A stretch of DNA of 64,000 nucleotides from Enterococcus sp. HY326. Lineage in GTDB: Bacteria > Bacillota > Bacilli > Lactobacillales > Enterococcaceae. This document shows, one piece after another, positions 35,769 through 45,531 of this stretch (positions are counted from its first letter, which is position 1; every line of letters starts with the position of its first letter). The notes under the pieces are model-generated. The model saw nothing but the letters and a program-made list of their open reading frames with translations, ran no database searches and was not told the DNA's origin. The DNA lies in contig NZ_JANLGQ010000002.1 of NCBI RefSeq assembly GCF_026157065.1, positions 1 to 64,000 on the forward strand, in the 5' to 3' direction. Made by a program: the position numbers and the translations under genes.

Positions 35769-36425
35769 ATGTTTACTTTATTATCCATGACGTTAGTCAC
35801 TAGTGCTGCCGATAGTTTAAATCCAATTGCAATTGCCCAACAATTGGTTTTCCAATCCGTTAGCCGCAAAAAAAATGATATTATCGGCTTTATTTTAGGC
35901 ATTGGGTTAACCAACTTTGCTGCCGGTGTTTTAGTTTACTACGGTCTTGCCGCTTTAGTTCAGCGGTATTTGACGGGCATCCTCACTGCTTATCCGCAAA
36001 TTATTCCAATAGGCGAGATAATTATCGGTCTTGTCCTAGTGGGCTATTTGGTTCATCGTTGGGTCCGTCGCAAAGCAGTTGTGACAAATGAAGAAACAGA
36101 AATCAAAAAACCAACTAAGACTTTGGATTTTAAAACATTGTTTGGCTTAGGCATCATTTCCTGTGGACTAGAGCTAACTAGTGCGTTACCATATTTTGCT
36201 TTCTTAGCCATTCTTTTACAATATGAACTGCCTTTTATCGGAGTCGTGGCAATTTTAGCGATTTATAATGTGATTTATTCTATGCCGCTAATTGTGATTT
36301 TTGCTTGTTCCTTATACTTCAGTGATCATTTAGATCGCTTCTATAAAAAATTTACAGTCCTGATGGGGTTCGTCATCAGCAAAGTTATTCCCTTGCTTTG
36401 GCTTGCTTGTTCATGGTATTTTTAG
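35769..36425 (+). CDS. GAP/CcdA-like small membrane transporter family protein
   Basis: A 218-residue protein with six hydrophobic helices. The early SAADSLNPIAIAQQ (about residues 11-24) resembles the DxxNP segment of GAP/DsbD/LysE-type membrane proteins; a basic cytoplasmic loop with VRRKAV lies in the middle and a second Pro-containing repeat ELTSALPYFAF follows. ATG 35769 is 8 bases behind CAGGAG. Substrate unknown; the leader structure suggests small-molecule or ion control. Confidence 0.6.
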   Translation: MFTLLSMTLVTSAADSLNPIAIAQQLVFQSVSRKKNDIIGFILGIGLTNFAAGVLVYYGLAALVQRYLTGILTAYPQIIPIGEIIIGLVLVGYLVHRWVRRKAVVTNEETEIKKPTKTLDFKTLFGLGIISCGLELTSALPYFAFLAILLQYELPFIGVVAILAIYNVIYSMPLIVIFACSLYFSDHLDRFYKKFTVLMGFVISKVIPLLWLACSWYF

Positions 36426-36471
36426 TATGATGCAAATCTAAGAATATTTTTTTCAAATGGAGGCTAAGCAA

Positions 36472-36966
36472 ATGGCTTGGGTAGATGCAAAAGAAAAAAA
36501 AGCTGCTTATGATTTATTACTATTACAACAGGCAGGATTGTTAGAGGGCGAAACCAATTATTTAGCGAGTTTAGCTAACTCTTCAGCAATTTTGAATCAA
36601 ACTTTACCAGACACGGTTTTCGCCGGTTATTACTTATACAATGGTGAAGAATTAATTTTAGGTCCTTTTCAAGGTCATGTTTCCTGCACACGAATTGCTA
36701 TGGGTAAAGGAGTCTGTGGAGAAGCGGCAGCAACTAAAACAACTTTGATTGTTCCAGATGTCCGTTTGCATAAAAATTATATTGCTTGTGACTCAGCAGC
36801 CATGTCAGAAATCGTTGTACCAATGGTCAAAGATGGCCGCTTACTAGGTGTACTTGATATTGATAGCAGCATAACAGACAGCTACGATGAAATCGATCAT
36901 GAATTTTTAGAAAAGTACGTTGAACTACTAGTTGAAAAAATGCAAATTACTGAACTGGTGGGGTAA
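36472..36966 (+). CDS. msrC: Free methionine-R-sulfoxide reductase (GAF domain)
   Basis: A 164-residue GAF-fold enzyme that reduces free Met-R-sulfoxide. The three conserved cysteines are present: Cys72 (VSCTRI), Cys82 (GVCGEA) and Cys106 (YIACDS), with IVVPMVKDGRLLGVLDIDS at the end of the fold. ATG 36472 lies 8 bases after GGAGG; an ATG at 36457 overlaps that site. Protects against oxidative damage. Also known as fRMsr. Confidence 0.88.
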   Translation: MAWVDAKEKKAAYDLLLLQQAGLLEGETNYLASLANSSAILNQTLPDTVFAGYYLYNGEELILGPFQGHVSCTRIAMGKGVCGEAAATKTTLIVPDVRLHKNYIACDSAAMSEIVVPMVKDGRLLGVLDIDSSITDSYDEIDHEFLEKYVELLVEKMQITELVG

Positions 36967-37019
36967 TTTCTGCTAGTTTAAAATAAAAGTCTTATTCCGA
37001 ATTTTTTCAGAATAAATTT

Positions 37020-37048
37020 TTGACATTCTTCAAGCCATATGCTATAAA
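37020..37048 (+). promoter_or_regulatory. Strong promoter of the candidate sRNA
   Basis: -35 TTGACA (37020-37025), 17-base spacer, -10 TATAAA (37043-37048) preceded by TGC, an extended -10. One of the best promoter matches in the window. Confidence 0.7.
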
Positions 37049-37054
37049 ATAACT

Positions 37055-37178
37055 AGTTTTTATCAGAACTAACAAATTGAATAAGGGAATGAATGTCTCC
37101 CTTGGTTCATCCAAAACTGCTAAAGAGCTGATGACTTCTACAAATGATTTTATTTGTAGAAGTCATCAGCTCTTTTTT
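37055..37178 (+). ncRNA. Candidate small RNA, about 124 nt
   Basis: A strong promoter is followed, without a credible coding sequence, by AAGGGA..TCCCTT (about 37083-37103) and then by a perfect 24-base stem (37122-37145 with 37152-37175, loop GATTTT) and a T-run. A 43-codon frame (from 37092) crosses the terminator and has no good ribosome-binding site. Expected product: a stable RNA of about 124 bases. No known family recognised. Confidence 0.5.
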
Positions 37179-37593
37179 AAATTTTATACGAAAGACGTGG
37201 TGTATACATGTGAAAGTTATTAACAATATTTTTAGCTATATTTTTCAAAAAAATGTTAAATTGAGAATTATTAACTTAAAATTTTCTTGAAACTATATAT
37301 TATACGAACTTGTTAAATAAATTAAATTAATTTTGTTTACAATTAGACTTTAAATGTAATCATTTCTTCTGTCAATCCTATTTTGTATAAAATATTATGA
37401 AATTTGATAAAAAAATAGTGAAAAACAGTTAATATTACAAAAATATACATTCGGAAAAATACTTACAAAAAAAAGAATATAAAAGTAGGGATTATTAATT
37501 TCGTCCTAAAGCTAGCAAATGTTGATTTATCAAGTCTTAGAAATGGCTTTGCTATTAGCCGTCAAAAAAACGTCAGAAATGGAGCTGATTTCA

Positions 37594-38697
37594 ATGGCAA
37601 AACGTGGTGAAAATATCTACAGAAGAAAGGATGGTCGTTGGGAAGGAAGATATGTTAAAGGAAGGACTATGGAAAATAAAATTGTCTATGGATATGTCTA
37701 TGGAAAACGATATGATGAAGTGAAGAAGAATCTAATGATTTTAAAGATACAAACAGAAATAAAAATGGAGATGGATAAAGAAAGTCAAAAATATGGGGAA
37801 TGGTTTGTTACAGAGTATTATCCTAAATTGAAAGGAAGAATTAAAGATTCCACAGATTCCAGCTACACTAGAATTATTGAAACGTACATAATACCCTTTC
37901 TGGGAGATTTTACTTTTGTTGAGTTAGATGGAAATAAATTGCAAAATTTCATCAATACATTAGTAGAAAAAAGTCTAAAGCCGAATACTATACAACTAAT
38001 TTTCAGTCTGGTGAAACAATCGATTAGGGAGGCACTCAGATATGAACTTTTAACTGAAGATCCTTTGAAGAGAGTTGTTTTACCTAAATTGGAATGGAAC
38101 CGAGTTGCTGCGCTGAGCTTAACCCAGCAAAGTCAACTCGAAAAGTTGGCAAGGAAGAGTTCATTTGGCCCACCAATCCTTATCTCTTTATATTCTGGGT
38201 TAAGGATTGGTGAAATTAGTGGGCTTACTTGGGGAGATATTGATTTTGAGCAAAAATTGATAAAGGTAAATAAAACTGTTAGTCGAATCAAAGATAGCAG
38301 TAGTTCTAAGAAAACGAAATTAATTATTAGCTCTCCTAAAACGATGTATTCTAACAGAGTGATTCCTTTAGTAGACACTTTATGTGACTATTTACTTCCA
38401 TACAGAGGTTTGACTGATAGTGAGCCAGTTATCTCAACTATACATGGATTGGCTGAACCAAGAACAATAAGTTATCGATTTAAACAAATTATAAAAGATA
38501 CTGATTTTTCTAATACTCATTTTCATGTATTGCGACATACTTTTGCTACACGATGTTTAGAACAGGGAATGGATATTGCAAGTTTAAGTAGAATCCTTGG
38601 ACATCAATCAATTAAGTTAACTTTAGATACATACAGTGACTCGTTGATGGAACAAAGGATTAAAGAAATGAAAAAAATAAATTTTATCTATCAATAA
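37594..38697 (+). CDS. Tyrosine-type site-specific recombinase/integrase
   Basis: A 367-residue integrase: N-terminal AP2-like arm-binding region (about 1-50, RRKDGRWEGRYVKGR), SAM-like core-binding domain (about 65-160) and catalytic domain (about 175-365) with Arg in YSGLRIGEI, HVLRHTFATR, LGHQS and the nucleophile Tyr in LDTYSDS. ATG 37594 is 9 bases behind GGAG and the family begins here. It stands at the left edge of the WxL locus, suggesting the locus came in, or is rearranged, by site-specific recombination. Xis and other phage genes are absent. Confidence 0.92.
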   Translation: MAKRGENIYRRKDGRWEGRYVKGRTMENKIVYGYVYGKRYDEVKKNLMILKIQTEIKMEMDKESQKYGEWFVTEYYPKLKGRIKDSTDSSYTRIIETYIIPFLGDFTFVELDGNKLQNFINTLVEKSLKPNTIQLIFSLVKQSIREALRYELLTEDPLKRVVLPKLEWNRVAALSLTQQSQLEKLARKSSFGPPILISLYSGLRIGEISGLTWGDIDFEQKLIKVNKTVSRIKDSSSSKKTKLIISSPKTMYSNRVIPLVDTLCDYLLPYRGLTDSEPVISTIHGLAEPRTISYRFKQIIKDTDFSNTHFHVLRHTFATRCLEQGMDIASLSRILGHQSIKLTLDTYSDSLMEQRIKEMKKINFIYQ

Positions 38698-38999
38698 TCA
38701 TCGTGATAAATAATAAAAAAACTAGAAAAAAATTTTTCTAGTTTTTTTATGCCGTCAAAATAAGCCGTCACTAGCATATCAATCTGTTACAGCACAAGGA
38801 AAAGACATAGTTTTTCTTGAAATATATAGTTTTAAGAAAAAAAGTATTATTCAAATTTCGACCATCTGAAATTTTAATCATAGTGTGGAAGATAATCAAG
38901 CAATTATCCGCTCTGTTTCTCGTCATCTTTTTCTCGAGATTGGAAATATTTGAAAGGTGGAATTAATACTTAAAAAAATTAGAGATTGAGGTGGATAAG
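38698..38999. other. Intergenic region after the integrase
   Basis: Contains the integrase terminator, a repeat of GCCGTCAAAA (38751-38760, also at 37558-37567) followed by AAGCCGTCACTAG, and the promoter area of the regulator gene. No gene seen. Confidence 0.4.
38715..38748 (+). terminator. Terminator of the integrase gene
   Basis: Stem AAACTAGAAAAA / TTTTTCTAGTTT with a very short loop and seven T. Confidence 0.8.
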
Positions 39000-39728
39000 T
39001 TGAAACAAATTCTTTTATTAACAAAAAACATTTTTGTCGAAGCTGAATGGCAAAATCGAATACAGCAGCTAGGTTACGAAGTATTTTGCTCAACTCAATT
39101 GCTAGAGAAAATTTTGCAGAAGAGAGACTACATGATATTTGGCTTGTTCAAAACGGTAATTTTTAGTGAAAGTGTTACAAATGAAGAAGTGGCTAAAGTA
39201 GTACAGACTAATACTTCAAATAATGTATCTTTCTTTAGGATTGATGAGCAAGCATTGCCTAGTGAAGTTAACACAGGGGATAAGACACAAGAAACGGTTA
39301 TTGTACTCAATTCTCAAATGACACTAAATGAACTTCGTGAAAACTTATGCAATAAGAATTCTATTAAAATTTTAACAACTGTTTTATCCAATCCAAACAG
39401 TTCAGATCAATTTGAGGGAATTCCAGTGCATCTGATTGCTACACTCGTTTCAACAATGTCGAAGAAGGAAAAGGAGTTGTTTCATCTGCTTTATGAAAAA
39501 CATGGTGATTTTGTTTCCCGTGTCGAGCTAAGCGAGACAATCTGGAGACAGGAAGTTTCCAACTCTTCCTTGACGCAACTCTCGCAAATAGTTCGGCGAC
39601 TGAAGGCAAAGATGAAAAAAATTGGATTGGATGAAGAGCTTATTGAGACTCATTGGAATAAAGGATACGCTCTGAGCAAAGTTTTTTGTGAAAATATTGA
39701 CATTTATATGGGCGAAAAAATTTTCTAG
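39000..39728 (+). CDS. Winged-helix transcriptional regulator with receiver-like N-terminus
   Basis: A 242-residue protein. The N-terminal half (about 1-110) has the length and beta-alpha pattern of a receiver domain (QILLLTKNIF start) but no obvious acidic pocket or phospho-acceptor Asp. The C-terminal half (about 145-230) is an OmpR/PhoB-type winged helix (KEKELFHLLYEKHG, LTQLSQIVRRLKAKM, HWNKGYAL). TTG 39000 follows GAGGTGG by 6 bases and is preferred to GTG 38991. Probably controls the following WxL genes, as ElrR-type regulators do for elr operons. Confidence 0.75.
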   Translation: MKQILLLTKNIFVEAEWQNRIQQLGYEVFCSTQLLEKILQKRDYMIFGLFKTVIFSESVTNEEVAKVVQTNTSNNVSFFRIDEQALPSEVNTGDKTQETVIVLNSQMTLNELRENLCNKNSIKILTTVLSNPNSSDQFEGIPVHLIATLVSTMSKKEKELFHLLYEKHGDFVSRVELSETIWRQEVSNSSLTQLSQIVRRLKAKMKKIGLDEELIETHWNKGYALSKVFCENIDIYMGEKIF

Positions 39729-40023
39729 TCATTGATGCACAAATATATCTAAACATCGTTACTCACTAAGAAATGTTTTAGACATGCTATGTCATGTTTA
39801 AAGATAGATATCTCTGTTTTTACAAAGAGAAATCAAAGATTCACGAATGAGGGAGGGGTCGTTGGGTACTAGAAAGCTGTGAGTTTATCAGGTAAGAAAT
39901 TTGTTAGTCATTCCAGATTAATGAATATCTGAAAGATAGGCAAGCAATCTCATACAGCTGAAAAAAGAAAAGGAGATTGCGGGAGGTATCTAAAAAGGTT
40001 TGAAGGAAGGGATGTAAAAGGTT

Positions 40024-41105
40024 ATGAAATTCAATTTATTGAAAAAAGTGTTGGTTACTGCAGGTGTTTTGGCGGTTACATTTTTAGCGGGAGGCTTGAA
40101 GGCTGATGCTGCAGGCATAGATTTTAATACTGACTTAAAAGGTTATGACGCAACTATCAGTACGGTCAACGGCAAAAATGTTATCTCCACAAAAAAAGGA
40201 ACTTGGGATTTAGATGAAAATAGTCAAATTTACAGTTCTCAGGATTTGAAAATTTATCTAAATAATACAACACCCGTCACAATTGATTCCATCTACACCA
40301 AAAAAGATTTGGAATTCAGCGGTGCAGGAGAGTTAATTGCTGATACTGAAGGTCAGTTTGGATTGAATGTCGGAAATCATTTAAAAGCTTTCAAATACAC
40401 CAAAAACGGTGTTGGTAAAGTAGTTGCTACTGGTACTGAAGCAGGTATGCGTGTTGAAAATGAAGTGCAAATGGAAGGCGGTTCAATCGAAGCCTATGGC
40501 CAACAATACGGTTTATGGTGTAACAACGATATCAGCCGCATTACAGCGCAACAATCAAAGCCGTTGCCTCTAATGTAGATGGCATTGGTATCTGGGCTTA
40601 CCGTGATATCTATGCTTACGATGGCGCTAGCGTTTACGGTGAAGGTGGTCAAGCTGGTGGTTACAGCCAAATCGCTCACATCGATGCTCGTGATGGTAGT
40701 ACAATCCATGGTGTTTCTAGAAATATCAACAGTCCGCTAAGCGCGTTACATTGCCAAAAAGAAAACCTACGCTCTTACAGAAATTCAACTGTGATTGAAG
40801 AGTATCGTTTTGCAGATTTTGATGAAGAGCTAGCAATTAAATGGTCAACAGGTGAGCCAGTTAATATTTTAGAATATGCTTCAATTAATCGGAATATGAA
40901 AAACATTCAAAATTATGCATGGAGTGTCTACGGAGGATTGGGTGGCCAAGTAGAGGTAACTCCGACAGGACTGCTTTTGAATGATTTATTCCAATCAACA
41001 TTGGAAGGGGTTCGTTCAACTAACATTAAAAGTGAACCTACCGAAATTAAAGCTCCAAGCCGCCATATTTTGCGCTTTTCTAATGTATCTACAATTACTT
41101 ATTAA
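40024..41105 (+). pseudogene. Secreted beta-helix protein (DUF4353-like), frameshifted
   Basis: The first frame (40024-40578) encodes a signal peptide (about 1-29, ADA cleavage) and a repetitive beta-rich sequence (KDLEFSGAGELIAD, VQMEGGSIEAYG), then stops. Homologous sequence continues in a second frame from about 40545 (TIKAVASNVDGIGIWAYRD) to 41105. Adding one base near 40542 rejoins the two to a protein of about 361 residues with RIYSATIKAV across the joint. Secreted, right-handed beta-helix fold likely; no sorting signal. It opens the WxL gene group. Confidence 0.75.
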
Positions 41106-41217
41106 AATTTTATGAATCGGTAAAAATGTATGGGCTCAAAGGGTCATGTAAACTATGATAAGATTTCACTTTGAGTTCTATACTTTTAAAAATTAAAAAT
41201 AAGGAGGTGATTGAGTG

Positions 41218-44200
41218 ATGAAAAAAAATGAGCCGTCACTGATTCTAAAAATTTTAGCCCCAGTGCTATTACTTTTACTGATGCTTATTCCTACTAGTGC
41301 ATTTGCATCAACGAATGTACCTGATGGTTTTACGAGTATCCTTGAAGCACCGAGTATAAACATTGTTGGCAAAAATAGCAACATAGAGATTTCTGGAGAC
41401 TATGCTTCTTATTTTCAGTTAACTAAAGAGACATCCTATGAGGTTCATGGGTTGAACCCGGCCGATCCTTACAATATTCGAGAGTATAGGACCTCAATGG
41501 ATAGGAGTAATAATCCTAGTGTCTTGTATCGTTTTGATCCAAATTATACTGATGAAGAGAAATATATCATAGTCAAAAACGCTGGTCTATTTCAAGGTGA
41601 AAAAATAGATTTAAGGATTAATATTTTGGAGCAAAATACTACCGCTCAAGCTGATGGCACATATGCTAATTTGGGCTTTACTGCTATCTCCTATGCGGAT
41701 TATGCAAATTCAAATACTGCAATAGTAGGTAGTAATGGAGGCTTTCTAAGCTCTTTTTTAGCACTAGGTTATAGTTCAGGGATAGGTACTAAAAATGCTT
41801 ATGATGAATATACAGGTACTTTTGACGATGATGTGCGTTTCAGTGAACAGATTAGCACCGGAGATTCCATCAAGTATAACTATGAAATATACTATGCAGG
41901 GACTAATCAACTTATCACTGACTACAAAGGTTTTTGGAACTTTACTAACATCAATAGTTACAAAACACTGACTTTGCCAGTTAAAGCTGAAAACAACTTT
42001 AATGATTTATTTGTTTATAGCTTAGATTTAATCAATCCATATCCAACGACCGAATCAGATAAGTATCTGATGGGTTATAGAATAAACAGTCTAGGTGAGA
42101 TAGAAATCAAGAGTAACAGTTTAAAAGTATTAGCTACTAATAATCCAGAAGGAGAAATGAGTCGTTTATTAGAGAGTCCTAAAATAGAGATTAATCAAGC
42201 AATGACAGCTACAACCTCAGATGGTGGCTCTCGTAGGTCCGGGATGCTGGTATTTTATGTCACAGACCCGATTGTTCGAATAGCTCCAGCCACACCAATC
42301 GTTATAGGTGAGACTAACGACGCGACTAATACTGATCCTGATTACGGTAAACTGAAATATCGGATTGTTCAAACGGTAGTTAATAATAAGGCGGATAACC
42401 GCGATGAAAAACTTGTTATTCAAACAACTTTGCCAGATAAATATGAGTTGAGTACTGAAGATTTTAATAATATTACGATTACTAATTATGGTACTGATGT
42501 TAATTTGAAGGATTTGTTTGAAATCACGCAAGATGGTAAAACGATTACTTTCACAGCGAAAGATCCTGATAGTGACGCATTTGTTGGAAATGTGTTTGAT
42601 ATCTCAATAGAAGCTAGTCGAATAAATAGAACTGGTGATACAACAAATGGATTTAAAATTACTGATTTTGACGTAACTGATGATAATTATGAAGATAACT
42701 ACATGCATTATCAGTTGGGTGGTTTAACAAAGACTACCTATACCTATTCAAAAGCTGGTAAAGTTGATGAGATATTGACAAGTGTGGCAGATGAAAGATC
42801 AATCGCTGAAGTTTTGTACCAAGCTACGCCATATGCAGATCCGATTTTAGGACTGACAATTCCTTTCAATACTGATATAGCGGCATCAATTTACTCAGAT
42901 CCTGAGTCAATAATTAAAAACTTGAGATTAGACACAGGAGAATCGATTTTAGATTCTTCTGGTAATCGGATTATTGATGTTTCTTATGATTCTAGTAGTC
43001 CAAGTAATTCTGGCTTAGTTCCTGGAGCTGTGATTACCTTGATTGTATTATTAGAAACCAAAGATGGCATCCAAAATACTGTCGAGGTTCCGATAACGGT
43101 TGGCTATGATTCATTGAAAAATGTATCAGCTACCAAAACACAAAGCTTTAATCACCCGAATGATTCAACTAAATTTGATGATGTCACGAAGGTCGGTGCC
43201 GATACGATAGTGACTTACACTATCAATATTGCTAACAACGAAACTGTGAGTAGTGGTTTAATCTGGGAATCCGTTGATTTTACAGATGAAATCGATGAAG
43301 GACTAACCTTCGATGTGAGCAGTGTTCGCGTGGACGGAGCAGCAGTTACAAATGCTACTTATATTGGAAATCTCTTAACCGTGCCACTGGGAGATATTGG
43401 CCCGGGGGTTTCAAAAGAAATTACTTTCACGGGAACGGTCAAAGCTTCTGCAATAGGCAATACTATTACTAATATGGGTCATGCTGCTGGAGTGGATGAG
43501 GATGGAGATACCGTTGAAAAAGATACTGACAGAGTCGATATTCCGACAGTACGAAACAATGCTTTAATAGTTCATTTCGTGGATACAAATAATCCAACTG
43601 GTACGCCATTGCGTCCGTCAATTACCATTTATGCTCCTGTAGATTCAACTGTGGACTTAACTCAAAACGAAGCAGTTCAAGATGTGATTGCGGAATTGGA
43701 AGGAGTTAACTATGAAGTGACTTCTCGGCCAAGTCCTGAAACTATCACAATTACAGGAGACGGTAACGAAGCGACTTATGAGTTTGAATCTTTAGGAACG
43801 ATTACCGTATCCGCTCCATCTGTAATTGACTTTAAGTCGATTACTTATAATTCTGCGATTCAAAAAGTATCAGATCCAGATTTAGGTGGTGACAAGTTGG
43901 TAGTCACAGATACCCGTTCTAAGCAAGAGACCGGCTGGACTCTACAAGCTAGCTTAACTAGAGAAATGACCAATGTGTCAGACTCAGATATTATCATGAA
44001 AAATGCTTTGATGTATCGTACCAATGACGGAACGGAAAAAACGCTAAGCTCTTCTGCGATAAACATTCGTTTCCAATCTGCCGGCGGTAACTTAGCTATT
44101 TCTGATGCGTGGGGCACAACTGAAGAATCAGAAGGATTGAAATTGGTTTACGATCCAAAACAAGTTGTGAATAGCACAGATGATACTTTAATTGTTTCTA

Positions 44201-44268
44201 GTGTCGGTAGTTTCTCTGGTGAGATTACTTGGACGGTTATTGCTGGTCCCGTAAATGAAGGGGGATAA
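41218..44268 (+). CDS. Large WxL-domain surface protein
   Basis: A 1016-residue secreted protein: signal peptide (about 1-30), a long beta-rich N-terminal region (to about 600), a DUF11/isopeptide-type domain (about 640-760, DTIVTYTINIANNE), a MucBP-like segment (about 780-860, LIVHFVDTNNPTGTPL) and a C-terminal WxL domain (about 870-1015) with GWTLQASL and ITWTVIAGP. WxL domains bind peptidoglycan non-covalently. ATG 41218 behind AAGGAGGTGATT. Likely an adhesin or matrix-binding protein; the ligand is unknown. Confidence 0.88.
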   Translation: MKKNEPSLILKILAPVLLLLLMLIPTSAFASTNVPDGFTSILEAPSINIVGKNSNIEISGDYASYFQLTKETSYEVHGLNPADPYNIREYRTSMDRSNNPSVLYRFDPNYTDEEKYIIVKNAGLFQGEKIDLRINILEQNTTAQADGTYANLGFTAISYADYANSNTAIVGSNGGFLSSFLALGYSSGIGTKNAYDEYTGTFDDDVRFSEQISTGDSIKYNYEIYYAGTNQLITDYKGFWNFTNINSYKTLTLPVKAENNFNDLFVYSLDLINPYPTTESDKYLMGYRINSLGEIEIKSNSLKVLATNNPEGEMSRLLESPKIEINQAMTATTSDGGSRRSGMLVFYVTDPIVRIAPATPIVIGETNDATNTDPDYGKLKYRIVQTVVNNKADNRDEKLVIQTTLPDKYELSTEDFNNITITNYGTDVNLKDLFEITQDGKTITFTAKDPDSDAFVGNVFDISIEASRINRTGDTTNGFKITDFDVTDDNYEDNYMHYQLGGLTKTTYTYSKAGKVDEILTSVADERSIAEVLYQATPYADPILGLTIPFNTDIAASIYSDPESIIKNLRLDTGESILDSSGNRIIDVSYDSSSPSNSGLVPGAVITLIVLLETKDGIQNTVEVPITVGYDSLKNVSATKTQSFNHPNDSTKFDDVTKVGADTIVTYTINIANNETVSSGLIWESVDFTDEIDEGLTFDVSSVRVDGAAVTNATYIGNLLTVPLGDIGPGVSKEITFTGTVKASAIGNTITNMGHAAGVDEDGDTVEKDTDRVDIPTVRNNALIVHFVDTNNPTGTPLRPSITIYAPVDSTVDLTQNEAVQDVIAELEGVNYEVTSRPSPETITITGDGNEATYEFESLGTITVSAPSVIDFKSITYNSAIQKVSDPDLGGDKLVVTDTRSKQETGWTLQASLTREMTNVSDSDIIMKNALMYRTNDGTEKTLSSSAINIRFQSAGGNLAISDAWGTTEESEGLKLVYDPKQVVNSTDDTLIVSSVGSFSGEITWTVIAGPVNEGG

Positions 44269-44286
44269 CATGAAAGGATGGAAAAA

Positions 44287-44640
44287 ATGAAAAAACAAAA
44301 ATGGGTTTTTCTTCTCATCCTTGGTGTTGTTGTTGGTCTCTTCTGGGGTCAGACCACTAGTTTAGCAACAAATACTGGTAACGGTCAGGTAACAGTTGAA
44401 GGTGGGATAACTTTTTATGAAGAGTCTTCCACATCTTCATCATCTAGTGATAGCAGCTCGAGTGAAAGTGTCACCACCACATCTAGCAGTCAACTGCCGA
44501 TAACTGGCGGTGGCGGAAAATTACCAAATACTGGGGAAGTTGTTCGTAATATGAGCTTTCTAGGTGCCGGCCTTTTATTACTTTTTGTACTGTTCGTCTG
44601 GTACAGAAGAAAAAAAGGAGGGACGCAGGATGAAAAATAA
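44287..44640 (+). CDS. Small LPXTG-anchored surface protein with two sorting motifs
   Basis: A 117-residue protein: signal peptide (about 1-28), a short region, a Ser/Thr-only linker (about 47-67), then LPITG and LPNTG 4 residues apart, a hydrophobic helix and a basic tail (RRKKGG). The second motif fits the sortase A pattern followed by helix and charge. Overlaps the next gene by 11 bases. Small LPXTG proteins are regular members of WxL loci. ATG 44287 is chosen behind AAAGGATGG. Confidence 0.85.
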   Translation: MKKQKWVFLLILGVVVGLFWGQTTSLATNTGNGQVTVEGGITFYEESSTSSSSSDSSSSESVTTTSSSQLPITGGGGKLPNTGEVVRNMSFLGAGLLLLFVLFVWYRRKKGGTQDEK

Positions 44641-45442
44641 GAAAAAATTACTTTCTGTTTTAACTGCCAGTCTTCTTTTTTCATTAATTGGCACAGCTCC
44701 ATCAGTTCAGGCGGCCTCCCATAGTCTTAATGGTCAAGGCTCCGTATCAGTGACTGACTCTGGCGTCACCCCACCGGTTGATCCAGAGTTTCCAGATAAA
44801 GAAGTCGATCCTGGCGAAACGCCTTCGACAACTGGACCGTTGCGGATTGATTTTGTTTCACAACTGCGCTTTGGTTTGAACAAAATCACAGACACAAATC
44901 GAGAATACCTTTCTTTAGCACAATTATTTCATGACGATACTAATGCTAGAGGCTATTACGTCCAAATAACAGATAGGCGAGAAGATACAAATGGTTGGGA
45001 ACTGCAAGTCTCTCAAGAGAATCAGTTTCACAATGACATCATTCAAGATGTCAATGAACAAGAACTAGCAGGTGCAACGCTCTCCTTTGACAAAGGTTGG
45101 GCAAACTCTGTTGGCACAAGCGGAACGCCGCAGGTAACGAGTGACACGATATTGATGAACGATATCAATAATGCGTACACGGTTGCCGTTGCTGGTGACA
45201 ATCAAGGGGTCGGTACTTGGACCATTGAGTTTGGCGCTTCGGGGGATAATGAAGATAATTTGGAAAATACTTTAACAGCTCTCGTTGACAGTGAAGGCAA
45301 CGCTGTTGTCAATGAAACATTCAACAAGGCTGAATATAGTAACTCAGCAATTAAGCTGACAATTCCAAATTCTACCAAGATTCACCCAGTCAAATACACG
45401 ACGTCTCTGACTTGGATGCTGATTGCCGGTCCAACAGATTAA
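44630..45442 (+). CDS. WxL-domain surface protein
   Basis: A 270-residue secreted protein: signal peptide (about 1-29, VQA cleavage), a Pro/Asp linker (about 45-70) and one WxL domain with GWELQVSQ (first motif) and SLTWMLIAGP at the end. ATG 44630 has GGAGGGACGCAGG upstream and overlaps the LPXTG gene. Cell-wall associated, non-covalent. Confidence 0.88.
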   Translation: MKNKKKLLSVLTASLLFSLIGTAPSVQAASHSLNGQGSVSVTDSGVTPPVDPEFPDKEVDPGETPSTTGPLRIDFVSQLRFGLNKITDTNREYLSLAQLFHDDTNARGYYVQITDRREDTNGWELQVSQENQFHNDIIQDVNEQELAGATLSFDKGWANSVGTSGTPQVTSDTILMNDINNAYTVAVAGDNQGVGTWTIEFGASGDNEDNLENTLTALVDSEGNAVVNETFNKAEYSNSAIKLTIPNSTKIHPVKYTTSLTWMLIAGPTD

Positions 45443-45531
45443 AAAACTTAGTAACACCTTAAATTCTGACAAATTAGGGGAAACCTTATTTGTAAATAAA
45501 ACCAAAAAGGGAAAAATTAGGAGGAAATAAA

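Larger units (their letters stand above)
36967..37593. other. Intergenic region holding a candidate sRNA and an AT-rich integrase upstream segment
   Basis: The left half contains a promoter and a terminator without a credible gene (see the separate entries); the right half (about 37190-37590) is extremely AT-rich with many A-runs and no gene seen. It marks the boundary before the integrase and WxL locus. Confidence 0.5.

Noticed and set aside
37092-37223. 43-codon frame inside the candidate small RNA
   Set aside because: It runs through the terminator stem, the ribosome-binding site is poor and no family resemblance is seen.
37594-38697. Complete prophage starting at the integrase
   Set aside because: No excisionase, repressor, replication, capsid or tail genes follow; the neighbours are surface-protein genes. 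The holin-like gene at 52077 is too far away and isolated.
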